From NCBI GenBank assembly GCA_022718015.1, contig JAIHZV010000043.1:1-8342 (forward strand): a DNA stretch of 8,342 bases. The letters are read 5' to 3'. Source of the DNA: Phascolarctobacterium sp. Its GTDB lineage: Bacteria > Bacillota > Negativicutes > Acidaminococcales > Acidaminococcaceae. Under the pieces are notes generated by a model. The model searched no databases and was not told where the DNA came from. It saw nothing but the letters and a program-made list of their open reading frames with translations. The position numbers and the translations under genes are program-made. This document shows positions 1 through 6,202 of the stretch, piece after piece. Position 1 is the stretch's first letter, and each line of letters starts with the position of its first letter.

Positions 1-2049
1 CTCCAGCTCCAGCGTGCCGCCCATGATGTCGACAAGCTTTTTGACAATCGCCAGGCCCAGGCCTGTACCGATATAAGATGTACGCGCCTCAGAATCCTCC
101 TGCACGAACATTTCAAAGGCGTGCTTTTGGAATTCCTCGCTCATACCAAGGCCTGTATCCTCGCAGATAAACTCATACTGCACAACGCCGTCAACGCAGC
201 CAATCTCGCGGCAGCTTATAGCCAGCGAGCCATGCTCCTTATTATACTTCACGGCATTGCTTGCCAAATTCGTCAAAATCTGGCGCAAATGTACAGGACT
301 GCCGACAACCTGCTTATGCTGTCCCTCAAAGCTCTTGCTGAAGGAAAGACCGCGCATCTTAGCGTAAGCCTCGGTCATCGTACTCATGCTGTTTACGAGC
401 TGCTGCATATCAAAGCTTTTTTCTGCAAGCACAATCTTCCCTGATTCGATTTTGTTCATCTCCAGCACATCATTCGACAAATCAAGCAGGATTTTGGCAT
501 TTTCCATTACCTTATTACGGTATTCCTGCTGCTTTGCCAAATCATCAGCATGATAGTTGGCAATCTCCACCAAGCCAAGAATGCCGTTCAGCGGCGTGCG
601 GATATCATGGCTCATTCGTCGCAGGAAATCTGTTTTAGCAATGCTTGCGCTCTGCGCCTCACGCGCCGTCTCGCGCAGCTGCTCCTGATAGGCCAGCTCA
701 CGCTCCTTCTCTTTGGTAATATTGCGTGTTACCAAAATTACAGAAGTAATCTCGCCTTTGTCATCATAGCTCTGCGGCACCATCAGCGAGCTGAACCACA
801 TATTGCTTTTGTCCTGATACTCAATATACAGTGACTTCTGCTCCTGCAGACGCGCCTGCAAGGCCTTCAGGTCATTAAAAATATCAACACTCTCATAGAA
901 CTCCTGCTTTACATTGGCATGAATCATCTGGTCCAGCCACTTTACGCCGTCCGTTCCCTTAGGTATATCAAGCTCTACACCCTCCGGCAGCTGCAAAACC
1001 TCAAGCTGCTTAGTCCGTAAATTCAAAGCAAAAACAGTCACAAAAATACTACTGATGGCACGAATAGTCGCATACTGCTTGCGCAGCTGCTTGTAATGCT
1101 CCTGCGATGAACGCATATGCAGATAAATAAGCAGCAGCGCTGCAATAATGCAGATAAGCATAACATAAGCCATATCACGGAAACGATTCGCAAAGACTGC
1201 CTTCTCAGGGAAAAATACCACGAGCAGATAATCCTTAAACTGCTCAAAAACGCCGTAATAAACCTGACCATTATAGGTTATGCTATAAATATTTTTGCCC
1301 TCATCATGCAGCTTATCCTTCGCCTCCGGCAGCAGGTCATCAAGGTATTTATTCTTGAATTTTTTATAGTTAGAGGTAATAACGCGTCCGTCCTTAACAA
1401 TCATCACACTGCCGCCAAGCTCAAAGCCATAGCTGCCGAACAGGCCGTCCATATAGCTTTGGCTGTCATCTGCCGCCTGCGTCGACTCCTTACGATAGGC
1501 AAAAATATAGCCCGGCTTATCCTGACGAGCTACGACGGTATAGCTATACACAATGTTATCCTCTTTACTGATAAACTGGTCCATGTATGAACGCATCGGA
1601 AACTTCAGTACACTGCTGATTAAATCCGTCTGTGCAATCTTCAGCATCTCATCATAGATACCCTTGTCAATAAAGCTGCTTGCTTCAATCTGCTTTTGCG
1701 CATCAAAAACTATAATGCCGTCCAGCCTCTGCGCATAAGCATAATCCTCCAGATAAGCCTGCGTCATACGCTCCGGCTTATCCTGCAGGCTTTGCGCCAG
1801 TATCTTGGCACGGTTTGTCACCTGCGTCATGTCGAGAGCCGCATTGCGCGACTCAAAGCGTTCATAACGCAGCACCTGCTGCTTAAGAAAATACATCGTT
1901 TCCTGCGCCACACGACGCAGATAAACCTTATCCTGATGCGTAAAAATTAAAAACGCCGTCGGCAGAATGATAAGCGCAAGTAAAATGGGAATAAAAAATT
2001 TATTATCGAGTAATAAAGGAAACTTGTTTTCTCTTGTTCGCACCTTCAT
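1..2049 (-). CDS. Membrane sensor histidine kinase, probably hybrid; 3' end cut off by window edge
   Basis: 683 residues are visible and the frame is still open at base 1. Seen in order: a membrane segment at about 18-37; a large extracytoplasmic region at about 38-290, of the size of a dCache-type sensor; a second membrane segment at about 293-310; a PAS-like stretch at about 325-450; a HisKA helix with the phosphoacceptor H481 in MSHDIRTPLNGI; and a HATPase domain with N-box N598 (SNAVKY), G1 D631 (DTGLGM), an F-box (FEMFVQED) and G2 (TGLGLAIVKK) near 660. It should therefore autophosphorylate at H481 in response to an outside signal. A C-terminal receiver domain is expected, because a separate HPt protein lies in the same operon, but it would fall outside the window. 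The ATG directly follows the TAA of the solute-binding protein gene. A run of seven G three bases upstream is the only Shine-Dalgarno candidate. The tight junction suggests that binding protein and kinase work as a pair. Confidence 0.93.
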   Translation of the reverse strand, partial: MKVRTRENKFPLLLDNKFFIPILLALIILPTAFLIFTHQDKVYLRRVAQETMYFLKQQVLRYERFESRNAALDMTQVTNRAKILAQSLQDKPERMTQAYLEDYAYAQRLDGIIVFDAQKQIEASSFIDKGIYDEMLKIAQTDLISSVLKFPMRSYMDQFISKEDNIVYSYTVVARQDKPGYIFAYRKESTQAADDSQSYMDGLFGSYGFELGGSVMIVKDGRVITSNYKKFKNKYLDDLLPEAKDKLHDEGKNIYSITYNGQVYYGVFEQFKDYLLVVFFPEKAVFANRFRDMAYVMLICIIAALLLIYLHMRSSQEHYKQLRKQYATIRAISSIFVTVFALNLRTKQLEVLQLPEGVELDIPKGTDGVKWLDQMIHANVKQEFYESVDIFNDLKALQARLQEQKSLYIEYQDKSNMWFSSLMVPQSYDDKGEITSVILVTRNITKEKERELAYQEQLRETAREAQSASIAKTDFLRRMSHDIRTPLNGILGLVEIANYHADDLAKQQEYRNKVMENAKILLDLSNDVLEMNKIESGKIVLAEKSFDMQQLVNSMSTMTEAYAKMRGLSFSKSFEGQHKQVVGSPVHLRQILTNLASNAVKYNKEHGSLAISCREIGCVDGVVQYEFICEDTGLGMSEEFQKHAFEMFVQEDSEARTSYIGTGLGLAIVKKLVDIMGGTLELE

Positions 2050-2853
2050 TTACCCCCCCACTTCATTTTGGCCATTCTTATAGCGTTCTAAAATCCGCTC
2101 TACAGTACCATCATTTCGCATTTCCTTGATAACAGCATCAAAGCTTGCTCTAAGCTCCTGCTTATCCTTCGAAAAGGCTACGCCTAAATGAGATATCATC
2201 AGCGGCTGCTCTAAAATAACAAAATCTCCGGAAAATATTCTCTGATACTGCTGCGCTACAAGCTCATTGCAGGCGCTGGCATCAACATAGCCCATGCGCA
2301 AGGCTGAAAACAGCGCGTCAACATTTTTCGTGCTATATAAATCGCGCACTCGCGGCACATCAGGAGTCTTGCGCTCCAGCAGCAGCTTTTCCGGCTGCGA
2401 CGAATACTGCACAATCACACGGCGACCGTTGAGGTCAGCAAGACTTTTGATGTTCGTATGCTTGCCAACGATAACGACATGCCGCGTATCAAGATACGGC
2501 CCGGCCCAAGCATACCTGTCATCGCGTCCATTCATAGAAAAGCAGCTCCAGACAGCGTCCACCTCGCCTGAGCCTAACATCTTATCCTTATTATTCCAGG
2601 GTATAACCTTATATGTTGATTTATAGCCTAAGCGCCTGCAGGCCTCCTGCATCAGCTCAATATCTATGCCTGCCATATTGCCGTGAATATCCATATAGGT
2701 AAACGGCGGATAAATATCACCGGCAAAGACCAGCTCCTTCTGCTGCGGCTGTATAGCAGGCTTGCTGCTGTCCTGCAGGCCGCAGCCAAAGCTTAGCATG
2801 CACAGCACAAGCAGCAGACAAAAACAGGCTATAGGCCGAAAATTCTTCTGCAT
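2050..2853 (-). CDS. Extracellular solute-binding protein, family 3 (amino-acid type), likely a signalling receptor
   Basis: 267 residues. The N-terminus has a basic start and a hydrophobic core (residues 8-20) ending at C24. The lipobox reads S-F-G-C, with Ser at -3 instead of the usual Leu, so a lipoprotein anchor is likely but not certain. The rest has the Bac_3 two-lobe pattern: VFAGDIYPPFTYMD, G62-IDIELMQEACRRLGY, a middle PY motif (119-120), and a C-terminal NDGTVERILERY. R110 lies where the family has its carboxylate-binding Arg. N196 lies where amino-acid binders usually have Asp. I chose the start at 2853 because AGGTGA precedes it and a secretion signal begins there. A longer in-frame reading (to 3018) would overlap the HPt gene and bury the signal peptide. 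No permease or ATPase gene is adjacent. The next gene is a sensor kinase joined stop-to-start, so the protein more likely presents a ligand to that kinase than feeds a transporter. Confidence 0.9.
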   Translation of the reverse strand: MQKNFRPIACFCLLLVLCMLSFGCGLQDSSKPAIQPQQKELVFAGDIYPPFTYMDIHGNMAGIDIELMQEACRRLGYKSTYKVIPWNNKDKMLGSGEVDAVWSCFSMNGRDDRYAWAGPYLDTRHVVIVGKHTNIKSLADLNGRRVIVQYSSQPEKLLLERKTPDVPRVRDLYSTKNVDALFSALRMGYVDASACNELVAQQYQRIFSGDFVILEQPLMISHLGVAFSKDKQELRASFDAVIKEMRNDGTVERILERYKNGQNEVGG

Positions 2854-2885
2854 AAATTCACCTAATTGCTTTCCAAAATCCATAC

Positions 2886-2923
2886 GTAAATAAATGGCCC
2901 GACAAAGCAGGCCATTAGTTTTT
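2886..2923 (-). terminator. Hairpin between HPt and binding-protein genes; weak terminator or attenuator
   Basis: A 7-bp perfect stem (AATGGCC/GGCCATT, 2893-2899 with 2910-2916) has a 10-nt loop. On the minus strand it is followed only by TTTATTT, a weak tail. On the plus strand the same stem is followed by AG and seven T, which makes a better terminator in the antisense direction. It may lower expression of the two downstream genes relative to the upstream pair, or block antisense transcription. Confidence 0.45.
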
Positions 2924-3274
2924 TTAGTCCAGCTCCTGCAGAGCTGCGACAGTAATATTATATTCAGCCTCCACTTTTTTATACAGAGGCTCACATTCCG
3001 GGGTAATAAGGCGGCCACGCAGGCTCTCCGTCAGCTCAAAAACCGGTCTGTACAAATTGTCCAGACTCAGATTCTGCGCTACGCCCTTCAAGGTGTGCGC
3101 TGCACGGAAGGCAGTCTCCGCATCCTGCTCAGCCAAGCCTGTTTTGAGGTTAGCAAAGCTATCATCTGTTAAAAACTTCTTCGCAAACAGATTAGCAAAA
3201 TCCTCGCTGCCCAGACGGGTAACGAGATCCTTGTAATTTGCACCTATCTTGTCGTAGCATTTCTCTAATTTCAT
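2924..3274 (-). CDS. Stand-alone HPt (histidine phosphotransfer) protein
   Basis: 116 residues, about the usual size of a single HPt four-helix bundle. The phosphorylatable histidine is H60 in AAHTLKGVAQNL, which matches the HPt core H-x-x-K-G. The family Gly ten positions after the His is Ser here (S70). It should carry phosphate between a receiver domain of a hybrid kinase and the receiver of a response protein, in the cytoplasm. I chose the ATG at 3274 because AAGGGAG lies 8 nt upstream. A TTG further upstream (3307) overlaps the stop of the previous gene and has no comparable site. The gene starts 29 nt after the GGDEF/HD-GYP gene and precedes the binding protein and kinase genes, so its partners are most likely these neighbours. 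The HPt assignment is firm; the partner assignment is inference. Confidence 0.9.
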   Translation of the reverse strand: MKLEKCYDKIGANYKDLVTRLGSEDFANLFAKKFLTDDSFANLKTGLAEQDAETAFRAAHTLKGVAQNLSLDNLYRPVFELTESLRGRLITPECEPLYKKVEAEYNITVAALQELD

Positions 3275-3303
3275 ATTCAAAACTCCCTTCAACTCTCTCA
3301 AAA

Positions 3304-5256
3304 TCAATTATCCTGCATCATTTCCTGTATATTATCTTTTATCTCTAGGAAACACTGCAAAAGCAGCGGATTAAACTGGCCGCATTCACCGTTAATAATC
3401 ATCTCCACGGCCTTCTCATGCGTAAACGCAGGCTTATAAACGCGCTTGCTCGTCAAAGCATCATACACGTCTGCCAGCGATACAATCTGAGCAGAAATCG
3501 GTATCTGCTCACCAAACAAGCCGTCCGGATAACCCTTGCCGTCATATCTTTCATGATGCCAGCGGGCAATTTCATAAGCATATTTCATAAACGGCTCGTC
3601 CTGATACATCTCCAAATCCTCCAGCATCCTCGCGCCGATGGTCGTATGCGTTTTCATGATATCGAACTCTTCCTTCGTCAGCTTGCCCGGCTTATTCAGA
3701 ATTTCATCGCTGATGGCGATTTTGCCGATATCATGCAGGGTGGACGCATTCGTAATCATCGCTGCATCTGCATAGGACAGCTTATATCTGGTAGTTTTCT
3801 GCATCAGGTGCTCCAGCATCATGCGCGTCAGCTTATTGATATTGCGCACATGCGTGCCGCTTTCCTTGTTGCGGAATCCCACGATATGGCTGAGAATATC
3901 AATCATAATATGACTGGTCTTCTCTTTTTCTTCGTACTGCTCCTTCAAAAGCGACATCAGCGTCTTCTGCTTGGCGTAAAGCAGCACGGCATTCAGTACG
4001 CGGCGCTGAACAATCCCCGTGTCAAACGGACGGTTGATATAGTCAGTTGCCCGCATCTCATAGGCCTTACGGATGGAGCCAACGCTTTCATCGCCGGAAA
4101 TAACGATGACCGGCACTTTATCAATCAGGTGCGTATTATTCATCTGCTGCAGCACCTCAAAGCCGTTCATCACCGGCATAACGATGTCGAGCAGCATGAG
4201 CGAGATATTTTCTTCCTCCTCGCGCATGATGTTCATAGCTTCCAGACCGTTCTCTGCTTCGATAATATTATATTCTTCCTTCAGAATTTCCTTCAGCAGG
4301 AAGCGGTTCATCTCCGAATCATCAACAATCAGCACGTTTCTCTTCTTCTCATTATTCAAAATGCCGCCTTCGTTTGACGAGAACTCCGTGATAACGATAT
4401 TTTTGCGCAGCTTCGCCTGATACATAAACTTATCCGCACGCTGCAGCGCTTCAGCAACCGTCTCATCCTTCATCAGCACGCCACCGATGCTGACGGACAA
4501 GGTTAAATGCTGATAGCCGCCGATAATAGACTCATGCACCTTGTTGCAAATCTGCTTCAGCGTGCTGGCAAACTCGGATGCAGAAATATCCGGCAGCACC
4601 AGCACCAACTCATCGCCGCCATAGCGGATTACGTAGTCGCTGCTCTTCAGGCATTCCTTCGCCACACGCGCCACAGTGCGCAGCGCAGAATCGCCCACGT
4701 CATGACCATAGACATCGTTATAAAGCTTAAAGTCATCTATATCCAGCATCGCGACACCGGCAGTCCTGGTGCTATTTTTCATCAGCTCCTCATAGAAGCG
4801 GCGGTTATAAACCTGCGTCAGCGCATCCACATACAGCAAATCGCTGTAATGGCTGTAATATTCACCGGCCTTCGTATCCGTCGTCGGATTAATGACCGCG
4901 TTATTGCTGGTTACCTTCGTAATCATCTCCAGCACATAGGTTTTGCCATCAATCACCAGATACTTTGCTACCACCTGATACAGCGCTTTATCATAGGCCT
5001 CATACTTCGACTTCTGCTGCTTGTCCACCAGCACTCTGCTACAGACGCAGTCCACACAGCGCTGCTTCTTGCCCCAGAATTCGTAGCATTTGCCCTCCTG
5101 CCTTTTGCAATCAGCCTCAATATCCACGACCTGACATTCACGCACATCAATCAGGCGCACAATGTTGAAAACCTTGCGCAGCTGCCTGATAGTCTCTACA
5201 GCCTCAGCCATAGTCAGCGAGCTTTTTTCATCTTCCAAAATTGTTTCACTATCCAT
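3304..5256 (-). CDS. c-di-GMP turnover response protein: Cys-rich PAS-like, GGDEF, receiver, HD-GYP
   Basis: 650 residues, probably cytoplasmic: no signal peptide or membrane segment. Residues 20-115 form a PAS-like region with cysteines C50, C57, C67, C70 and C72, a possible metal or redox site. The GGDEF domain spans about 140-290, with D172 in LDIDDFK and the signature RYGGDEL (213-217, Leu instead of Phe). The inhibitory I-site R-x-x-D is K-S-S-D (204-207). A receiver domain (306-425) has acidic D312/D313, phosphoacceptor D357 in LLDIVMPVMNG, and S387. The conserved Lys is Arg (R409, INRPFD). The HD-GYP domain (about 445-645) keeps E465, H469, HDIGK (508-512), H537, HHE (567-569), GYP (575-577) and D596. 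It can in principle both make c-di-GMP (from GTP) and hydrolyse it, with the receiver controlling the balance. AGGAG lies 9 nt upstream of the ATG. It is the first large gene of the operon, behind a long leader. Confidence 0.95.
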   Translation of the reverse strand: MDSETILEDEKSSLTMAEAVETIRQLRKVFNIVRLIDVRECQVVDIEADCKRQEGKCYEFWGKKQRCVDCVCSRVLVDKQQKSKYEAYDKALYQVVAKYLVIDGKTYVLEMITKVTSNNAVINPTTDTKAGEYYSHYSDLLYVDALTQVYNRRFYEELMKNSTRTAGVAMLDIDDFKLYNDVYGHDVGDSALRTVARVAKECLKSSDYVIRYGGDELVLVLPDISASEFASTLKQICNKVHESIIGGYQHLTLSVSIGGVLMKDETVAEALQRADKFMYQAKLRKNIVITEFSSNEGGILNNEKKRNVLIVDDSEMNRFLLKEILKEEYNIIEAENGLEAMNIMREEEENISLMLLDIVMPVMNGFEVLQQMNNTHLIDKVPVIVISGDESVGSIRKAYEMRATDYINRPFDTGIVQRRVLNAVLLYAKQKTLMSLLKEQYEEKEKTSHIMIDILSHIVGFRNKESGTHVRNINKLTRMMLEHLMQKTTRYKLSYADAAMITNASTLHDIGKIAISDEILNKPGKLTKEEFDIMKTHTTIGARMLEDLEMYQDEPFMKYAYEIARWHHERYDGKGYPDGLFGEQIPISAQIVSLADVYDALTSKRVYKPAFTHEKAVEMIINGECGQFNPLLLQCFLEIKDNIQEMMQDN

Positions 5257-5454
5257 TCAATCTTACTCCTAACAAAACAATGCTTCTCCAAGCCTTGCCC
5301 AATCCATTAGCAGCTTCCTCTGCTATAATATGCATCTCTACGCAGCCTGCTTATAAGTCTTTCTAAAAGCTGCTCTCAGCAAAAAGGCGCTCCCCCTTCT
5401 GCCTAGAGAGTAGAGTCACGGCTTTTTAAGTAAGTTGTCTAGAGATACAGATAA
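5257..5454 (-). promoter_or_regulatory. Long structured 5' leader of the signalling operon; candidate cis-regulatory RNA
   Basis: About 200 nt lie between the predicted transcription start and the GGDEF/HD-GYP ATG. On the minus strand, bases 5440-5449 (TGTATCTCTA) pair with 5331-5340 (TAGAGATGCA) in a 10-bp stem with one G-U pair, closing a roughly 100-nt domain. Inside are an AAAAAG/CTTTTT stem, a GCTG-AGAG-CAGC hairpin, and a GCAGC/GCTGC pairing that would compete with that hairpin. After the closing stem comes a 6-bp hairpin (5308-5325, TAGCAG/CTGCTA) with AGGAAG in its loop. I looked for the GEMM (c-di-GMP-I) core and other common riboswitch signatures and did not recognise any. The structure is read by eye and no folding energy was computed. 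Confidence 0.45.
5269..5307 (-). CDS. Candidate 12-residue upstream ORF (leader peptide)
   Basis: The ATG at 5307 follows AGGAAG with a 6-nt gap, an ideal ribosome binding site, and the frame reads MDWARLGEALFC before a TAG. That stop overlaps the Shine-Dalgarno of the main gene (TTAGGAG) and lies 12 nt before its ATG, so ribosomes could re-initiate there. The binding site sits in the loop of a 6-bp hairpin. Nothing in the peptide suggests a function, and short ORFs like this also occur by chance. Confidence 0.35.
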   Translation of the reverse strand: MDWARLGEALFC

Positions 5455-5460
5455 TATCCC

Positions 5461-5488
5461 TATATAATTTATATCACATTTTTGTCAA
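5461..5488 (-). promoter_or_regulatory. Sigma-70-type promoter for the signalling operon
   Basis: A consensus -35 TTGACA (5483-5488) and a -10 TATATA (5461-5466) are 16 nt apart, and the surrounding DNA is AT-rich. The expected transcription start is near 5454. An inverted repeat ACATT/AATGT overlaps the -35 box and could be an operator, though five-base arms are weak evidence. Confidence 0.65.
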
Positions 5489-5531
5489 TGTTACAAGGTT
5501 TAAGCATTGTAATTTAAGAATAAATTTCCAC

Positions 5532-5579
5532 AAAAAAAGGCCTTTACCTGTAAATGCTTAAATTACAGATAAAGACCTT
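5532..5579 (-). terminator. Strong intrinsic terminator after pduO
   Basis: The arms at 5561-5579 and 5537-5555 form a stem of about 17 bp. Its two C-A mismatches on the plus strand become G-U pairs in the minus-strand RNA, so it is built to act in that direction. It is followed by seven U (5538 down to 5532). It ends the ndk-pduO transcript 33 nt after the pduO stop and separates it from the signalling operon. Confidence 0.85.
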
Positions 5580-5611
5580 GAATATTTACTTAGTAAGCAT
5601 AAGTCAATGAC

Positions 5612-6124
5612 TTATTTTACCTCGCATTCCACACGTGCCAGAATGAAGCACAAATCAGACAAGCGGTTCAAACAGATAAGCACGTTCGGATTGAGCGGCT
5701 CAGTCTCGTTCAGACGCAGCAGGCAGCGCTCTGCACGACGGGTAGTAGTGCGGGCGATATCCAGCGCAGCTGCACCAACAGTATCGCCAGGAATAATGAA
5801 ATGTCCCAGCGGCTGCAGCAGAGAATCAAACTTGTCGATAGTATCCTCAAACAGCTTTACATGCTCTTCTTTGATGTATGGTTCGGGCAGGTTGAGGCTG
5901 GCAATATCAGCCATCACAGACATGAGCAGCTTCTGGACATTGAAAATGGTTTCGCGTACATCCTCGCGTGCTACCTGAGCACGGGCCAGGCCTAAAGCGG
6001 AGGAAATTTCATCCACAGTACCATATGCCTCAACACGCAGGCTTTGCTTGGGTACACGCTCGCCAGTGTACAAGCCAGTAGTTCCTTTATCACCAGTTCT
6101 GGTATAAACAGCAGCTTTCTTCAT
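5612..6124 (-). CDS. pduO: Cob(I)alamin adenosyltransferase, PduO type
   Basis: 170 residues, typical for a single-domain PduO-family enzyme. It moves the adenosyl group of ATP onto cob(I)alamin to give adenosylcobalamin, the coenzyme of methylmalonyl-CoA mutase, diol dehydratase and similar radical enzymes. Visible family motifs are YTRTGDKGTTGLY at 7-19, the phosphate-binding N-terminus; RVEAYGTVDEISSALGLAR at about 30-48; FIIPGD then ARTTTRRAER near 107-132; and NRLSDLCFILAR near the C-terminus. I chose the ATG at 6124, which gives the usual MKKAxVYTRTGDKG start and has AAAGGA upstream. The longer in-frame start at 6172 lies inside a palindromic repeat and adds 16 residues foreign to the family. 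The gene follows ndk by 78 nt with no terminator between, so the two are probably cotranscribed. The symbol is by family; PduO itself often has an extra domain. Confidence 0.93.
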   Translation of the reverse strand: MKKAAVYTRTGDKGTTGLYTGERVPKQSLRVEAYGTVDEISSALGLARAQVAREDVRETIFNVQKLLMSVMADIASLNLPEPYIKEEHVKLFEDTIDKFDSLLQPLGHFIIPGDTVGAAALDIARTTTRRAERCLLRLNETEPLNPNVLICLNRLSDLCFILARVECEVK

Positions 6125-6160
6125 TTCTGCACCATCCTTTCCGTGAGAGTGTAACCTGAC

Positions 6161-6198
6161 ACCCCCAGTCATTTCGCTACGCTCAATGACGGAGGGGT
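6161..6198 (-). repeat. Palindromic repeat element between ndk and pduO
   Basis: The inner stem GTCATT/AATGAC (6168-6173 with 6185-6190) has an 11-nt loop (TCGCTACGCTC) and an outer run of C/G pairs (6162-6166 with 6192-6197). It lies five bases past the ndk stop and has no T tract, so it does not look like a terminator. The shape and the C/G-rich ends resemble dispersed intergenic palindromes (REP-like). It could protect or process the ndk-pduO mRNA. Confidence 0.6.
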
Positions 6199-6202
6199 CT
6201 AA

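Noticed and set aside
2854..3018. Longer N-terminus for the binding protein
   Set aside because: It overlaps the HPt gene, lacks a ribosome site, and would put 55 residues before a clear signal peptide.
3418..4377. Long plus-strand open frame antisense to the HD-GYP/receiver region
   Set aside because: It mirrors a well-supported gene, shows no family motif, and its composition (many I, L, H, R, Q) is typical of antisense shadows.
4507..5310. Long plus-strand open frame antisense to the GGDEF region
   Set aside because: Same reasons: a shadow of the coding strand with no recognisable domain.
5324..5332. Second -10 box (TATTAT) inside the leader
   Set aside because: No acceptable -35 at the right distance, and the TTGACA/TATATA pair upstream is far better.
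5257..5454. GEMM-type c-di-GMP riboswitch in the leader
   Set aside because: The conserved GEMM core sequences are not present, so I call it only an unassigned structured leader.
6125..6172. Longer start for the adenosyltransferase
   Set aside because: The extra 16 residues partly come from the palindromic repeat. MKKAAVYTRTGDKG at 6124 is the family N-terminus.
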